DNA of 64,000 bases from Triglochin maritima (GCA_963682175.1 OY821772.1:48320925-48384924); one strand, 5' to 3'. Shown: positions 45,464 to 57,960, numbered from the stretch's first letter. Numbers and translations: made by a program. The notes: generated by a model from the letters alone, not told the origin.

Positions 45464-47623
45464 TATAACATCCCGAAACAACGGAAAATTAAAAAAAAAT
45501 CATAATCAAGACACAGAGCACAATAATCAAGGCGGGACTGTTACTTCTCATAAACAAATAAGCGGTGCACCATAATACATCAGAGTTTGCCAAAATGAAT
45601 ACATGATTACAACAAAACGATAAGGGAAGATAAATGTAATCATGTGGACCTCAGTGGTCTGACGAGAGGATCCGACTCCAAACGCGCGCGCCCGCCGATC
45701 ACCACCCCACTGGACCTACTGCGGTCCTGAAAATATATAACAACAATGCCTGAGTTTCCAGAAGGAAACCCCGTATGCCAACTCACCTATATATGCATGC
45801 ATTACACAATGAACCTATCATACTAGTAGCATGTCATGACATCGACAGAAATGGAAAACAGTTCCCCCGAAGGGTAAAACAGGACATCAGTCCGACAATC
45901 AACAACGAGTCTCCCGAGGAGACCTACTGCAGGCACATGCAGTCTTACAGCACGCGACATCGCACCCCCCACACGCAGCTACACTACTCAAGGGTTCGGC
46001 AGGGAGCCTCTGTCACGTCTGCGGGCCGATAGAATACAGATCTGCAAATCTCAGTGGTCGGAGCCACAGGGACCAACGGGGCCGTCGCCCGGAAGGTATA
46101 ACAACAACATCTCGGTAGGTGCCCAGCCGAGGAAAACAACATAGCCGGAACAGCCTCGGCTCAACAATCACCATCGCCGGCACAACCTCGGCGGCATCAC
46201 CGGCACAGCATCGGTGGTCCATCACAACAGTCCGGCACAGCATCGGACAAATCCAGACCGAAGTCTGTCAGGTCATCAGGCTCCTCGAGCCGCAAACACC
46301 AACCGCGCCGCTATAAAAGCAGGGCAGCGACCTCCGTAGCCCGTGGGCCAGTAGTCACCTCACCCAACGCCAGTTGCGTGCCCGCACAACAACAACATTG
46401 GGATCCGCGATCCCTCAGGCCTGCTATACTACAATAAGTCCAATCCATCCATCACATTTGTCACGCTCCATACCTGGAACTGACGCGTCCCGAACACCCA
46501 CACTCTTCCCAACGGCGGTCCCTGGGTAGGCACGCATCACGCGCCCACCGTCACCTCCCGACTCACGCACAAGGCGAGGACACGGGTTTCCGTGGCAAAG
46601 TTGGCGTTCAAAAAAGGAACCAGGAATTCTGTCCTGGGCCCAAACGGTCGACCGTAAGAGGTGATTCGGTCGACCGTTTCCAGAAAAGAATCGGTCGACC
46701 GTCCCTAAAACGGTCTACCGCTGCGCACAGAACACAATCCCCCCAACGGTCTACCGAAGGTCTAAAACCGGTCGACCGAACGAGGTCAAAATCCGGAGTT
46801 TGGTCAACATTCAAATCATCCTCTCGGTCGACCGACTCAGGGGTCCCGGTCGACCGCAAACTAACAGTATACTATTTTCAATCTTTTTAATCCATCGGTC
46901 GACCGACTCAGGGGTCTCGGTCGACCGACAACAGTTAGGGTCAACCTATATTTTCTACGTCATATAACGGTCGACCGAACTCAAGCCTACGTCCGAACAA
47001 CATGCAATATACACAAATAAACTTAAGTTCCGGTCGACCGAACACGAGTCCTCGGTCGACCGAAACGCAACAGGCAGTAAAGATATACATGCAATCGGTC
47101 AACCGCCCAAGGGCCGGTCGACCGTCCGGTCGTCTTCAACCTCGCGCCAGCCGAGGTTTCTTCGCCCAAACGCGACGTCGGAGAGGCCTCCGACCTCCTC
47201 CGACCGACCAACACGACCCTCTCATGAGTGTCAACAACAAAACCACACTAGAGAGCGGCATACCTCAAAAGAAACGACGAAAACGCCGGAGCTCCGCTCG
47301 CGCACGTCGCCTCCGGTGATCTCCTCGTGCGCTCAACTCCGCACCTCTCCTGCCTGGACCGCCTCACACCTCACGCCGACGCAGCCTCCTCCGCCTGAGC
47401 TTGAGCGACTGAGGAAGAAGGTGTGTGTTGGGTGAGAATGGAGGAAGAAGAAATGAGGAAGGAGATGAAAGAAGAAGAAGGAGAGAGAAGGGCCTTATTT
47501 AACTCGGATGCTACAGTAACCCCAACCCTTCACCTTCCCATGCAACTCCTGCACACCCACTTCCCCATGCAAACCATACCTTAACCATCATTAATCCACT
47601 AACCCTAGGTTAGGGATCTAACA
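45464..47623 (-). repeat. Gypsy 5' LTR, copy 2
   Basis: 2160 bp, aligned end to end with 14286-16449. The terminal CA has decayed to TA at the 45464 end. Confidence 0.9.
46645..47125. repeat. CGGTCGACCG palindrome cluster, gypsy LTR copy 2
   Basis: About ten perfect motifs; the first pair starts at 46645 and 46667, 22 bp apart. One extra block near 46890-46930 repeats the CGACTCAGGGGTC spacer with its two motifs, a local duplication absent from copy 1. Confidence 0.9.
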
Positions 47624-47739
47624 TAGACACTCCTCCTGGACGAAATGCTACACTACCGGTCTACCGAAACTTAAGTTCCGTTCGACCGTTTTACAGTTTC
47701 CGGAAATACTTAATTCATATTCAAGGTAAAAACAAGGAT

Positions 47740-48577
47740 TTACCAACTAAGATACTATCTCCATTGTTTTGCTCCCTCGACCTTGCAAAATCGTGAACTT
47801 TTCAATTTGTCAAAAGATCTAGCAAGGAAGAAAAATGGCTTGAGAAATATATGATGTTTACTTGGTTCCAATATGTTCTTGTATGTGTAAATTTTAATTT
47901 CATCAGCAATTAATATTTATATCCCAATTGTTATATAGTTTGCTTTCGTCGAATAAAAGGAAACATTTTTGAGATACAACATCAAGGTATGGATCTCACA
48001 TGCCTATATGTGTACAATCAATTTGAAAATGGTAATCATAACGTATACTCAAGATTCAAAATTGGTAGCCTTAGGTTTTTATTATGAAACCTATCTAGGG
48101 TTTAATGGAGCCAATGTTTTATCCTTCGACAAACGTTTTGTCATTATCAAGCAATTGACAGGAAGCTTTGGATAGATTCTTTGTAGCTTGTCTCTTCCTG
48201 TACCTACAAATGCGAAGTCACAGCTCATCCATGCATGGTTACAAACCAAACAACCATTTCTTCCCCCTTTTTTTCCTTCAAAAGCCGGTGTTTCCTGTGA
48301 GTTACACGTGCACCAATGAACTCAATAAAACCATCGATTATCTGTTTGGGTTGCGAACGACAATGCTGTAAAAATATACCGTAAAAAACAGTATTGGCAG
48401 TGATAAATATTACGCTTCAATTAATTAATTAGGTCATTATATTGTCATATATCGAGTAGAACTTATTTTAACTTAACTTCTTGTAATTTAACTTAAAATT
48501 ATGGAATCCAAAGAATACTGGATGTGTTACTCTTACGTTAAGAAAAAAAATGTTCAGCTAGCATTTTTCTATGATGC
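47740..48577. other. Intergenic stretch, no gene seen
   Basis: AT-rich, only short open frames without similarity. Confidence 0.5.
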
Positions 48578-48585
48578 CGTAAACC

Positions 48586-49029
48586 TAGGGGTGCAACTCG
48601 GATAATATGACTCGGATACCTACTGTATCCGAATTCAAATCCGAATACCATATTCCATTACCAAATTCGAATTCGAATCCGAATTCAGTAGAACTATCCG
48701 AATCCGAATTCGAAACTTCAAATTTTTTGAATACTAATTGGTATTCAGATATTATCCGAAATTGAATATATATATATATATATTGTAATTAATTTTCGAA
48801 TTAAATTTTCGTATTAAAATTTTGGAATACTAAATTTTGGAATACTAATTTGTGTATTTGACCATGTATTCGAATAATTCGGATAATTCGGATAATTCGA
48901 ATTTTAAATAGCTTGTATCCGAATTCGTATCCGAATTCTAATTGGTAATTTTTTTTAAACCAAATTCGTATCCAAAATTAAATTGGTAACATTGAACTTA
49001 CCAAATAATGGTAACCATTTGCACCCCTA
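48586..49029. mobile_element. hAT-type MITE 1
   Basis: Terminal inverted repeats TAGGGGTGCAA and TTGCACCCCTA with a perfect 8-bp duplication CGTAAACC at 48578-48585 and 49030-49037. The interior repeats TCCGAATTCG-type palindromes many times. No coding capacity. Confidence 0.9.
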
Positions 49030-49272
49030 CGTAAACCCCTTCGCAGTAATATTGAATTAATGGTATTCCAATCATCCAATGTTACCATCTTCTCGAAGAA
49101 ATATGATAGTCTTATTAAAAGTACAAGTGCTAATTATGTGATACTTCTGGGTAATGACAACCCCAATACGGAGTGTTGTTTATTTGCAAGATTCCTCCGT
49201 TTACTGTCTCTCATCTTAATACCTTAAGGAATGATTACAAAGTTGAGAAAGTTACGAGGGCAATAATTCTTA

Positions 49273-49660
49273 GTCATCACTGATCATGATACCGGTCGAT
49301 CTGATCATAAACGTTCTCTCTTCTTTTTCTCTCTTCCACATCAGTTTTCTCTCTCCTCAACTTATTTTCTTCTTTTTCCTACATTATTCACATCTTAACC
49401 ACAACACACGACAACTTATCTCCCTCCTCCGCATCATTTCAGATCCAAATTTAAAAAAAAAAATCTAAAAAATTACAACAATTATAAAATATAATTTCAA
49501 AAAAAATTCAAACAAAAATTTTAAAAATTCAAAACTAAAAAAATATATTAAAAAAATAGACGACGCGGTCGTTCACGACCTGAGATGACCAGGAGTTAAA
49601 GAACGTGATGACCAGGTCATCAGCTCGTGGGGAGGGGGAATAACACCGTCAGTGGTGCTC
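49273..49660. mobile_element. Harbinger-type MITE related to 11095-12654
   Basis: The left end GTCATCACTGATCATGA and the following TTTTTCTCTCTTCCACATCA block match the left end of the deleted Harbinger (11098-11190). The right end read inward, GAGCACCACTGACGG, matches the same terminal pattern. Flanks TTA and TCA are near the expected trinucleotide target. Internal sequence is AT-rich and non-coding. Confidence 0.65.
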
Positions 49661-50934
49661 TCATAATCGAGCTAACAGTAAGTTGGGAGGTGCCAAGTGT
49701 AGATGTCCCAGTTTTAAAAATCAAAGAATATTGAAATGACAGGACATGAAAACGACATTAATATTCTTGGGTTTCTTGTTTTATTAGACACATTATTCCA
49801 AGTAACGGTGTACTTCATATACATATATCGGCATCATTAATTATAGGATGAATGGATGTGTAACAATTATTGGCAAAATTCCAAAAAAAAGAACCACAGA
49901 AACTCTAGAAATGTAGGTACAATAGTAACTTGAGTGTTATCGTTATTATTTTTGTCAATGTGAAATGATCAAACTGAGATTTATGTCAAATCAAGTTATG
50001 TTCAGGTAGTTTTCAAATTCTAACCTTGTGCATGGGACTTTTTAAACTTATATATACTAGCATGCATGATTTAAAAATGAATCCTTCGAGAGATCACATA
50101 AGGCAGTTGTATAATTCGGCAATCCAAATAAAACATTTGTAAATAACATGCCATCAAAAAAACACATTCAGATAGAACTCATGTACATGTATCCACCACT
50201 ATATACAGGTTAAACACTCGGTAATTAATATATGTTGATGATTTTTCTTCGTAACATCAGATAAAACGATCCACCAAGAAAAGTAGCTATATGTACATTT
50301 TTTAATTTGAACGAGTAAGATAAGTAATAATATACTAAACGATCCAATAAGAAATTTTCATATTGATATATAAATGTCAAAAGAATTATTATAACTAACT
50401 ATTGAAACGATATATGAAATTGGAGCATGCATGAAGAAGTTAGGTTAAAGAGAGACGATTATAATAATATCAGATGCGAAAACATGAAAATGTGGGTCAT
50501 AAGAATCTCCAGCTCATGCACAATTCTCTTCCAGACCACTGCTGTCGTGTTCTGTTCCTAACTTTTTTTCTTTCTCACTTCTCTCTTCTTTTTCTCTGAA
50601 AAGAATGATTTCCATAGATTGAAGTGGACGTCCTCTAGTTTTGGTTGGTGTTGTTGCAAATGTGTTGATTTCTTTGTTGGCCATGATTGGATCACACTGA
50701 CCAAGGTTTAAAAAGAAACCAACATAGTGCATCATCCTGTACTAATTCTTTCTGCTTTTCTCCTTTTGCATTATTGTTAGATTCTGTTGGAGTTGATGAG
50801 ACAATTCCCACTTATGTTTCAACAAAATCCAACCTTCTGCGCACAACTGCACATATATATCTTAATTGTCGACCATGCACATATAATGTTAGGTAATTTC
50901 CTATACATATGTTAATGATGATACATGTATGATG
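49661..50934. other. Intergenic stretch, no gene supported
   Basis: AT-rich. A minus-strand ATG-started frame of 56 codons lies at 50514-50681 and ends SGLEENCA, but I do not recognise it and see no partner exon. Confidence 0.4.
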
Positions 50935-50944
50935 TATCCAGAAC

Positions 50945-51606
50945 CAATGGCGGATCCACATGTAGGCACGGGTAGACAAGTGTCCACCGTCGTCGTGAAT
51001 TTTATTTATTTTGAGGTTTTTAGTCAGTGCCCATGCAAATATTATAAATATATAGTGTGTATTCTTGGATGGAAGATGGTTAGTGGTGGGCTGGTTTCTT
51101 TGAGTTTGCTGAAAACTTCTCTTGTATAGTTGTAGTCAGGTCCCATATTCCAGTCCCGTTGTCGTGATTTCAATTTTTATTTCATTTTTGGACTAAACAA
51201 AAAAAAGACGATCCATGTTCGAGTCCCCATGTTGTCACTTTTTTTTGGGGGACTAAATAAACAAAAAAGAGATGCTTAGGAAGTTTCCAGCTTGTCATCT
51301 AATCTAAACAAATGAGAAAGCCAATTTTATCAAAGAACAAATGTACCATAATTAGAATTACTTAGCACATTTTATAAAATATGTTGTTCCTCCTTTGTTT
51401 TGAGAACCAACTCACCATTGTTAAGGAAGAGGAAATAATTTTTTTGTCATACATAACATGAAAATTTCTTGTAAGAACAATTAAAGTTAAGAAAATAAAA
51501 TGACTCTTAGTTTATTTAATTTGGTAATATTTTGTTATATTAGAGACATCTTTAATTAACATTGTATTAATTGTGCCCACACTCAAAAAAAATCTGGATC
51601 CGCCGC
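50945..51606. mobile_element. MULE-like non-autonomous element
   Basis: Flanked by a perfect 10-bp duplication TATCCAGAAC at 50935-50944 and 51607-51616, within the 9-11 bp range of Mutator-like elements. Ends are short inverted repeats: CAATGGCGGATCCA on the left, GCGGCGGATCCAGA on the right read inward. No transposase. Confidence 0.7.
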
Positions 51607-51624
51607 TATCCAGAACTGAATTTT

Positions 51625-52190
51625 AGGCTAAATTTCAAAGTGATCCTTTAAATTTTCAGACATATTAAACCACCCTTAGAATATCCAATTCGTATCGTGG
51701 CACCCTCTCAATCAATTTGGTGCTAACTTTCAAGCCAAAAAGTCAAAATAGCCCCAATTAAATTCCCATTTAAACATAAACATTTTCATTTTGGAATTCC
51801 CCTAAATCCCAACTTCAACTCAAAACCCTAACCTTCCAAATACCTTTATCTCTTACCATAGTACTCATCGGTTTAGGGACTCCATTTTCAGACATCATAT
51901 GCTACAATAATAAGTGAGAGGGAGAAGGTTTATTTGAGGAAGAAGAGGAGAAGGAAATAGGTTTCATTTACTAACCTTGGAGAAGTAGCATATATAGTTT
52001 TGTATATTCAGAAATTTAGGACCTGGCGCAGGTTCCTTTTGAAATATAAACAAAATTGGTATGACTATGTGATGAATTGGAAGTTCAGGGGTGGGATGGG
52101 GTTAGTATGTTTTAAAGTTTAAGGGTTGTTTTTCGCATGTTTAAAAGTTGAGGGGATCACTTTGAATGGTCAACGACTTAGGACAAAACA
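51625..52190. mobile_element. Inverted-repeat element, type uncertain
   Basis: The left TTTCAAAGTGATCCTTTAAA and right AGGGGATCACTTTGAAT are complementary, and similarity extends about 40 bp. No clear duplication was found. It begins immediately beside the MULE-like element's target site. Confidence 0.45.
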
Positions 52191-53789
52191 ATGATTTTAT
52201 AATTCTACACTTACATGATCAATAGTGTTAGTCAATTTTATTACGTTTTTAGCCCAATGAAACCAGGTTTCGGCCACTTACGACCAACTGGTACGACATT
52301 ATTGTTAAAACCTTCACCTCAGTTGTGGCTTCGTAACCTTGATGTATATAACTACCATTTTTTTCTTGAAAAAATGTATGTTTAATGAGTTGTAATATTT
52401 ACACTTTTTTAATAATAACTCGTTACACTTTTGATAAGTGATTTGATATAAGTTGCTAAAAGAGCCAAAGTACATGCCACTTATAGTAATATCAATAACT
52501 TCAAGGTTGCAATTCTTCTGCGAAATTTATCTAAATTTAGGTCCTCCATGCAAATTTCCCGAAATGTTTAGAATTCCCACAGACTGACTCAACGTGGAAG
52601 CTATATTCTGGTCTCTGGAAGACAAGATCTGATTTGTTAGAATTTATAAAAAGGGAAACTCAGTTTCCAACACTAACATGAACAAATTTGCATGTGGGTA
52701 GAAGGCCAGAGGATGTTTGTCTTCTTGGAAGTATATTACATTGAGAATCAACTAAAGTGCCTCGAATCAAATGATCCCTCATCTAAAAGATGCCAATTCA
52801 CTCTAGTATATTAAACATACATTTGTTTACATTTCTCCATATTTATATTGTTTTGAAAGCTACATTTCTCCAATATATCAATAGAAATATCTCTATATCA
52901 TGCAGGTCTATCGCCCTATGTGTATATCATATTGTTGTGTGGAATGACACGCATCAGAATAGTTTATATGAAATATTGCAACGACTAAGTACGTGTATGA
53001 ACCTAATTGGATACTTCCCACATGCACTTGGACCTGGGTCCATACAAGACTGTTCATGAGTATCTTTGGTCATATTTAATTTGAGAAAGAGAATGATGTG
53101 ATCATGGTAGGTGCAAAATGTTGGGCAAACAAAATGATTCTGAACCACTCTTTTACATTTGCAATCATGGTTATAAGGAACCAAATAAAACCAAATGAAG
53201 TAAATGCATATTTGATATGTTTAATAATTAAGAACTATCCAACATCACTCTTCTATGTCTCGTGGGTTGATCATTGGTTCCCAAAGATTGGACTTGTTTT
53301 GGCTTGCAAGAAAAGGGAATCTACATTAACCAGTACTGATCTGTAGAAGATACGAATATATGATAAACCCACAATTTTCTTTTGTTTCTGCTGTACAGGA
53401 ATGGATCGACAATGGTGGCATTGTTTATCTTGTGACTTCACACAAAGTTTCTTTCTCAGCTGAATGCATGCGTAATTGCGTATGGATGGTCATCCAGAAA
53501 AACAGGATGAGTACTGACTAGGAGAAAATAATCTACTGGATGTCATCACTTGATTCATCATCATCTTTAAAATTCCATTTTCCTTAATTCCTCTTGCTTT
53601 ACCATCTTATTGATTGGTTTTGACGGAACATCAAGAAAACAGGAAATTTGACGAGTTCTTCCGATTGTTTTGCGGGAACAATTTAAATTCCTTAATAGTG
53701 TAGTTTATTACTTAACACTCAAAAGGAATTATCTTAGATAATACTAAAACAATATTCCCTTTCTCGACTCCAACCTTCTGCTTTTTATA
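52191..53789. other. Intergenic stretch, no gene supported
   Basis: A plus-strand open piece after a TACAG acceptor (53400-53522, starting EWIDNGGIVYLVTSHK) looks exon-like but matches no family I know and has no clear partner. Confidence 0.35.
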
Positions 53790-53797
53790 ATTGGTAT

Positions 53798-53948
53798 TAG
53801 GGCTGAGCATCGGTCCGGACCTGTACCGGACCGAAAACCGAACTTGCCCCGGGGTCCAGACCGAAACCAGACCGGTCGGATTCGGTCCGGACCGATCAGT
53901 CCGATCGTGTCCAAAAAATCGGACCGACACGAATCTTGCACATCCCTA
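53798..53948. mobile_element. hAT-type MITE 2
   Basis: TAGGGCTGAGCA and TGCACATCCCTA ends with a perfect 8-bp duplication ATTGGTAT at 53790-53797 and 53949-53956. The 151-bp interior is GC-rich with repeated GGTCCGGACC-type palindromes. Confidence 0.88.
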
Positions 53949-54144
53949 ATTGGTATGAATAATTTTAATTATAATTAGGTGGATTGCATATCCATATTCC
54001 ACCTACTACAAGTTGTTAGGGGATGATGATCGACATTGTAAGTTGTATATTCTTCACATCCAAGTAGTACTCGACTTCAACCTTGTTGAAACAAAGGACA
54101 TGTGGGGGATCATTATCCAAGCTAGTTCTTACCTACCATCAGGA

Positions 54145-54600
54145 TTGTAAACGGGTTGGGTCCAGGGCAATTCGGGGGCAACCCACACCTGACCCGTCAC
54201 GATTTAGTGGGTTACGGATTGGGTCATAACTTGCTCTGAAAAAACTCACGACGTGTCTTTTTAGCGGTTTGCAGAACGGATTCTCTCGTTTCAAAAATAT
54301 TAAAATACTAAATATTAAAATTATCTAAATAACAATATATTTTAGTAAATTAATGAATTTATGTTTGGATTGGGACTTTGGAAGCTTAAATTAAGTTTTA
54401 ATTTGGTAGATTAGGTATTGAGTGATAGCGTTAGATTATATATTTATATGTGTATATAATTATATTATTATATTTTAGCGTGTCGACAGATAAGCATGTT
54501 CGGATTTTTGTTTGATCCTAATCCGACCTGCTAAGGAAACAGGTTGTGGGTCAAACAGTATTATTTTCTAAACGGGTTGTAAATTGCAACCCTAATCCGG
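54145..54600. mobile_element. Probable decayed hAT-type MITE
   Basis: AGGATTGTAAACGGGTTG on the left and AACGGGTTGTAAATTGCAACCCT on the right form degenerate ends around GGGTC-rich DNA. No 8-bp duplication remains. Confidence 0.35.
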
Positions 54601-57287
54601 ATTCACTGGATTTGGTTTTATAGATTGACGGATTTGACCAATTCATTTACAGGGCCACCGACCATACACTCCAAAGTCCAAAGTACATCATCAAATGAGC
54701 CGATATAGGATTTTATTCTCCTGTCATCTCCACAAACACGATCAAGATCATCTGGTTTATTCCTTCACATGGGAGGATACATGCAAAAAATCTTCGCTTT
54801 AAAGCTAACCTATAGTTGAAAAGGCTCACACACACACACAGATATATATATATATATATCCAAATTAGTCGAAGTAGAATTATTCTCACATACATAAAAT
54901 CTACATACGCACAATGATTAACGAGCAGGTTTTAAAGCTAAATTTTACAAACTTAATTTCCCACTTAAACAGCACTTTTTTTGTGAAAGTCCCAAGCATA
55001 AAGACACCACGAATCTAGATTGAAGTAAGTGTCCCAAAAGGCTAACTAGTTTTGAATGTGTGACCATCTTGCGGCTTTTTGTCGCGACCTCTATGGAGTC
55101 GCATGCTTGGAGGATTCCCACCACATGTACATCATCCGTACACGTGTCTCTGCCAAAAACACCAGTACGTGATGTCTTGCCTCCAAAACCATCAGCTCCA
55201 AACCACCCCTTGTTTGCCAATATCACCACACCACTTCATGTAATCTTCCAAGTCCAGCTTCACTCCATACTTTTGTCCACTTCTCTTGGTTCACATGGGA
55301 TACTTCCATCTTCTTTCTCTACGTACGTCTACTTTGTTGTGTTTGGTCAAAGCATTCCATGAAACCAATGGGACAGGGAGGAGCATCTTCATGATTGGTT
55401 TTATAGGAATCACCTGTGGGCGCTTAGATTTATTATTATGACACGTATGTTATATTTGAAATTAATTTATGTTGATATAGATTAATCCTAACGAGACGTA
55501 ACTAAAAAGTCATAATACTTTAAATCAGATGTTATACCACTGGAGAAGACATTGCAATTGTAAAAGATTCTGAGTAAAGGTAGTAGTGTGGGAAGAATTT
55601 TTGAGTTACCGGGGAGGAGATAAATTTACAACATTTGAAAGGTTAAGAGAAGAAATGCAATTAACTTTAAAAACATATATATATAATATACAACCAAACC
55701 TAAAGATACGAGCTGCAATTAACTCTAAAAACATATATATATATATATATATAATATTGCATGTTTACTTCTACTTCATCCCGACAGAGAGGGGGGCAAG
55801 GATGATGTGATTCCACGTGGGTCTTCTGGGATTCGTTGTCTTGTTGCACCGGTAGTAGAGTAGTGGCAGTTCTATCTGCTAATGTCTCCCTCCATTGGTT
55901 GACTGTCTTCATCTACGCATTTTAGTGTTGTAAGTGATCTTGATTTTAGTAAACCAAAAAACGCTAACAAAAATACGTACCGAGAGAAGTCTGAAGTTGC
56001 TGGCGTTGAGGTTGTATGGTTTGCTAATTAAACCTGGTGTTGTATCCCCTGTGATGCCCCTGTAATTGTAAGAATATATTCCTAAAAATATTAATAGAGA
56101 ATTACTATTTGTTGTCCGGTTATTACTTAATTCGTCCGTCTTAATTATTATTTTGCATTTCACAATCCATTTAATACTCATTATGTTCCACAAAAAATAA
56201 TCAGGGCGTCTGGTTAGGACGTCCCGTTTTTTTAAATCTTGAATTTATATGGTGTGTTATTTCAAATTATTTTAGGTTCCGTTACAAGATTTCGGTGGTG
56301 ATATGGTGGAAAAAAACGCAAACGTAAATAAACGGTAAACAGATCAATATCCGGAGTGCAATAATAGGATGTCGAAAGAAAGAAAGAAAAGTCCGCAAAG
56401 CGTAGGGGCTGTCACCCCCGCACTCTTACTCTGATTTAATTTTTCATTATTATTTTTTGTTGTAGTATGAAAAGAAGAGAGTCTATTGGGAGCAGAAATA
56501 AGTAAAAAGGAGAGAATGACAAAATGATAATTAGTACGGACGATTTAAGTAATTTACGGACGACATTTAGCAGTCTAGTATTAATATCATACTTGGTTAT
56601 GATTGTTCCATAACATAGAACAATCATAACATATATAATATAATGTGCACATCCACATTCCACTGATTTATTGTTTGTTATAAACAAAATATTGTTGAAT
56701 CTTAGTTTATTCTGGATGAAGCTAGGCACAACACTATCTTTTAGATCAATCAATTTAAAGGTTTTTGCTTAGGTGTACTTCAAACGTTGTGTAATTGGAT
56801 CTTTACATCTAGTTTTCAACAAAAAAAAATCGTGCACATGTATTTTAACTTTAGCTCTTTCCGTGCACCTACATTTACATTTATTTGCTTATGCACCTGT
56901 GCAGTTAGTGGAGTCCACTCCATTACAAATTTCATCCAATTCTATTAGAAATTTTGTAATTTACACCCTTTAAATTTAAATATGTCTTTAACATTATATA
57001 AAAAATAAAAAATGGAAAAACCAAAATCCTCACTTCTCCTCTCTTCCCTTCTCTCTATCTCTCATCATCTCTCCTCTCTCTTCTCTCTCCCTGCTCCACC
57101 ACCACCATCGTTTGTGCCAACATGCTCGAAGGAGAGAAGTTCAGGAGATCTAGAGAGATGATTAGAGAGAGAATTTGATAGAAAGAGAGGAGAGAGAACC
57201 AGAGAGTGGAAAGAAATGAGGAGAAGAGAGGAGAGAAGTGAGGAGAAGAAAGAGACTAGAGAGAGAACTGGAGAGAGAGAGGAGATA
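54601..57287. other. Intergenic stretch with microsatellites
   Basis: CA/TA repeats at about 54830-54860. A 30-bp block with AATTAACT(T/C)TAAAAACATA is duplicated near 55656 and 55712. A pyrimidine-rich run (57028-57090) faces a GA-rich run (57150-57287). The minus frames around 54945-55330 resemble no known protein. Confidence 0.4.
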
Positions 57288-57735
57288 CACTACTAGAAAA
57301 ATAGCATACACTGATGGATTGATATATGTTGGTGTAGAGTACCCTACATAGACGGATATATCGTTCCGTCGGACACAAAAACCAACAAACATACACCGGC
57401 GGATAACAATGACTACACCGACGGATCAGTTCTGTCGCTTCATACTTTTGCAACATTCGTCGGTCAATTACTCTACACCAACGGATACGTGTCGTCGGTG
57501 TAGAGTTTAGACAAAACAATAAGTGGGAAAATGAAATTTGTCACACTAAAAACCACACTGACAGTTAGTTGTACATACTCTGACGGAACGGATCTGTCGG
57601 TGTACGTGTTTTGGGATTGACTCCGACAGATAGCATCCATCAGAGATTACTTTGAAAGTCGATTGTTTCTTAGGTATCATACATCGATGGAGCATAATCG
57701 AACGCCAACGAATAGTGTTCGTCGGTGTAAGCCTT
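57288..57735 (+). mobile_element. CACTA transposon left end
   Basis: Begins CACTACTAGAAAAA, the diagnostic CACTA terminus, followed by at least eight subterminal words of the form CCGACGGAT or CTGTCGGTGTA in both orientations. The opposite terminus (TTTTTCTAGTAGTG) does not occur downstream in the window, so the element is truncated or its right end was lost. Confidence 0.8.
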
Positions 57736-57960
57736 TATCAGAGCCTGAGTCGAATGACTCTTCCATTTTCTTTCTCCTCCAACAAAAACCCCAACTCTCG
57801 ACCCCAGCCATCGCACGCCCGTCACGGGTCCTCCGTCGTCGCATTCCGTTTGTTCTGTGTGCTCCTCCTCTTTGCCGCTCCTCCATGCGCACCTCCACAA
57901 GGTTCTCGCCGACCCCGCCGCTGTCATCGCTCGCCGCCCTCGCGTCTCCTCTTCAGGTAG
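57736..57960 (+). other. GC-rich exon-like segment next to the CACTA end
   Basis: Starting just after the last CACTA subterminal repeat, a GC-rich block has two open plus-strand frames and ends in a CTTCAG/GTAGCC donor near 57955. One frame, from the ATG at 57884, reads MRTSTRFSPTPPLSSLAALA, like an organellar targeting peptide. It may be the first exon of a host gene picked up or overrun by the CACTA element. No downstream exon was identified. Confidence 0.35.

Larger units (their letters stand above)
45155..47623 (-). mobile_element. Truncated Ty3/gypsy element: 5' LTR, primer site and gag start
   Basis: Minus orientation: LTR 47623 to 45464, primer-binding site, then about 60 codons of gag before the sequence switches to the host LTR near 45155. 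The LTR is the second copy of the solo LTR at 14286-16449. Only one LTR is present and the left side has no recognisable end, so most of the element has been deleted. Confidence 0.85.
44484..47734 (-). mobile_element. Copia solo LTR of the 30587 family, split by a truncated gypsy element
   Basis: Flanked by the perfect 5-bp duplication AGGAT at 44479-44483 and 47735-47739. On the minus strand it runs from TGTTTTTACCTTGAATATG to ATTCCATAACA, matching the start and end of the LTR at 30587-31405, with the shared TTTAACGTGGAAAC block near 44611. The parts 44484-about 45150 and 47624-47734 add up to about 780 bp. The rest is a later gypsy insertion. The TATA box is at about 44857-44865 (minus). 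Confidence 0.85.

Noticed and set aside
54945..55362. Overlapping open frames on both strands with a fairly balanced composition
   Set aside because: Similarity hints switch frame every 20-30 codons and I could not tie them to a family. It may be an old pseudogene but cannot be supported.
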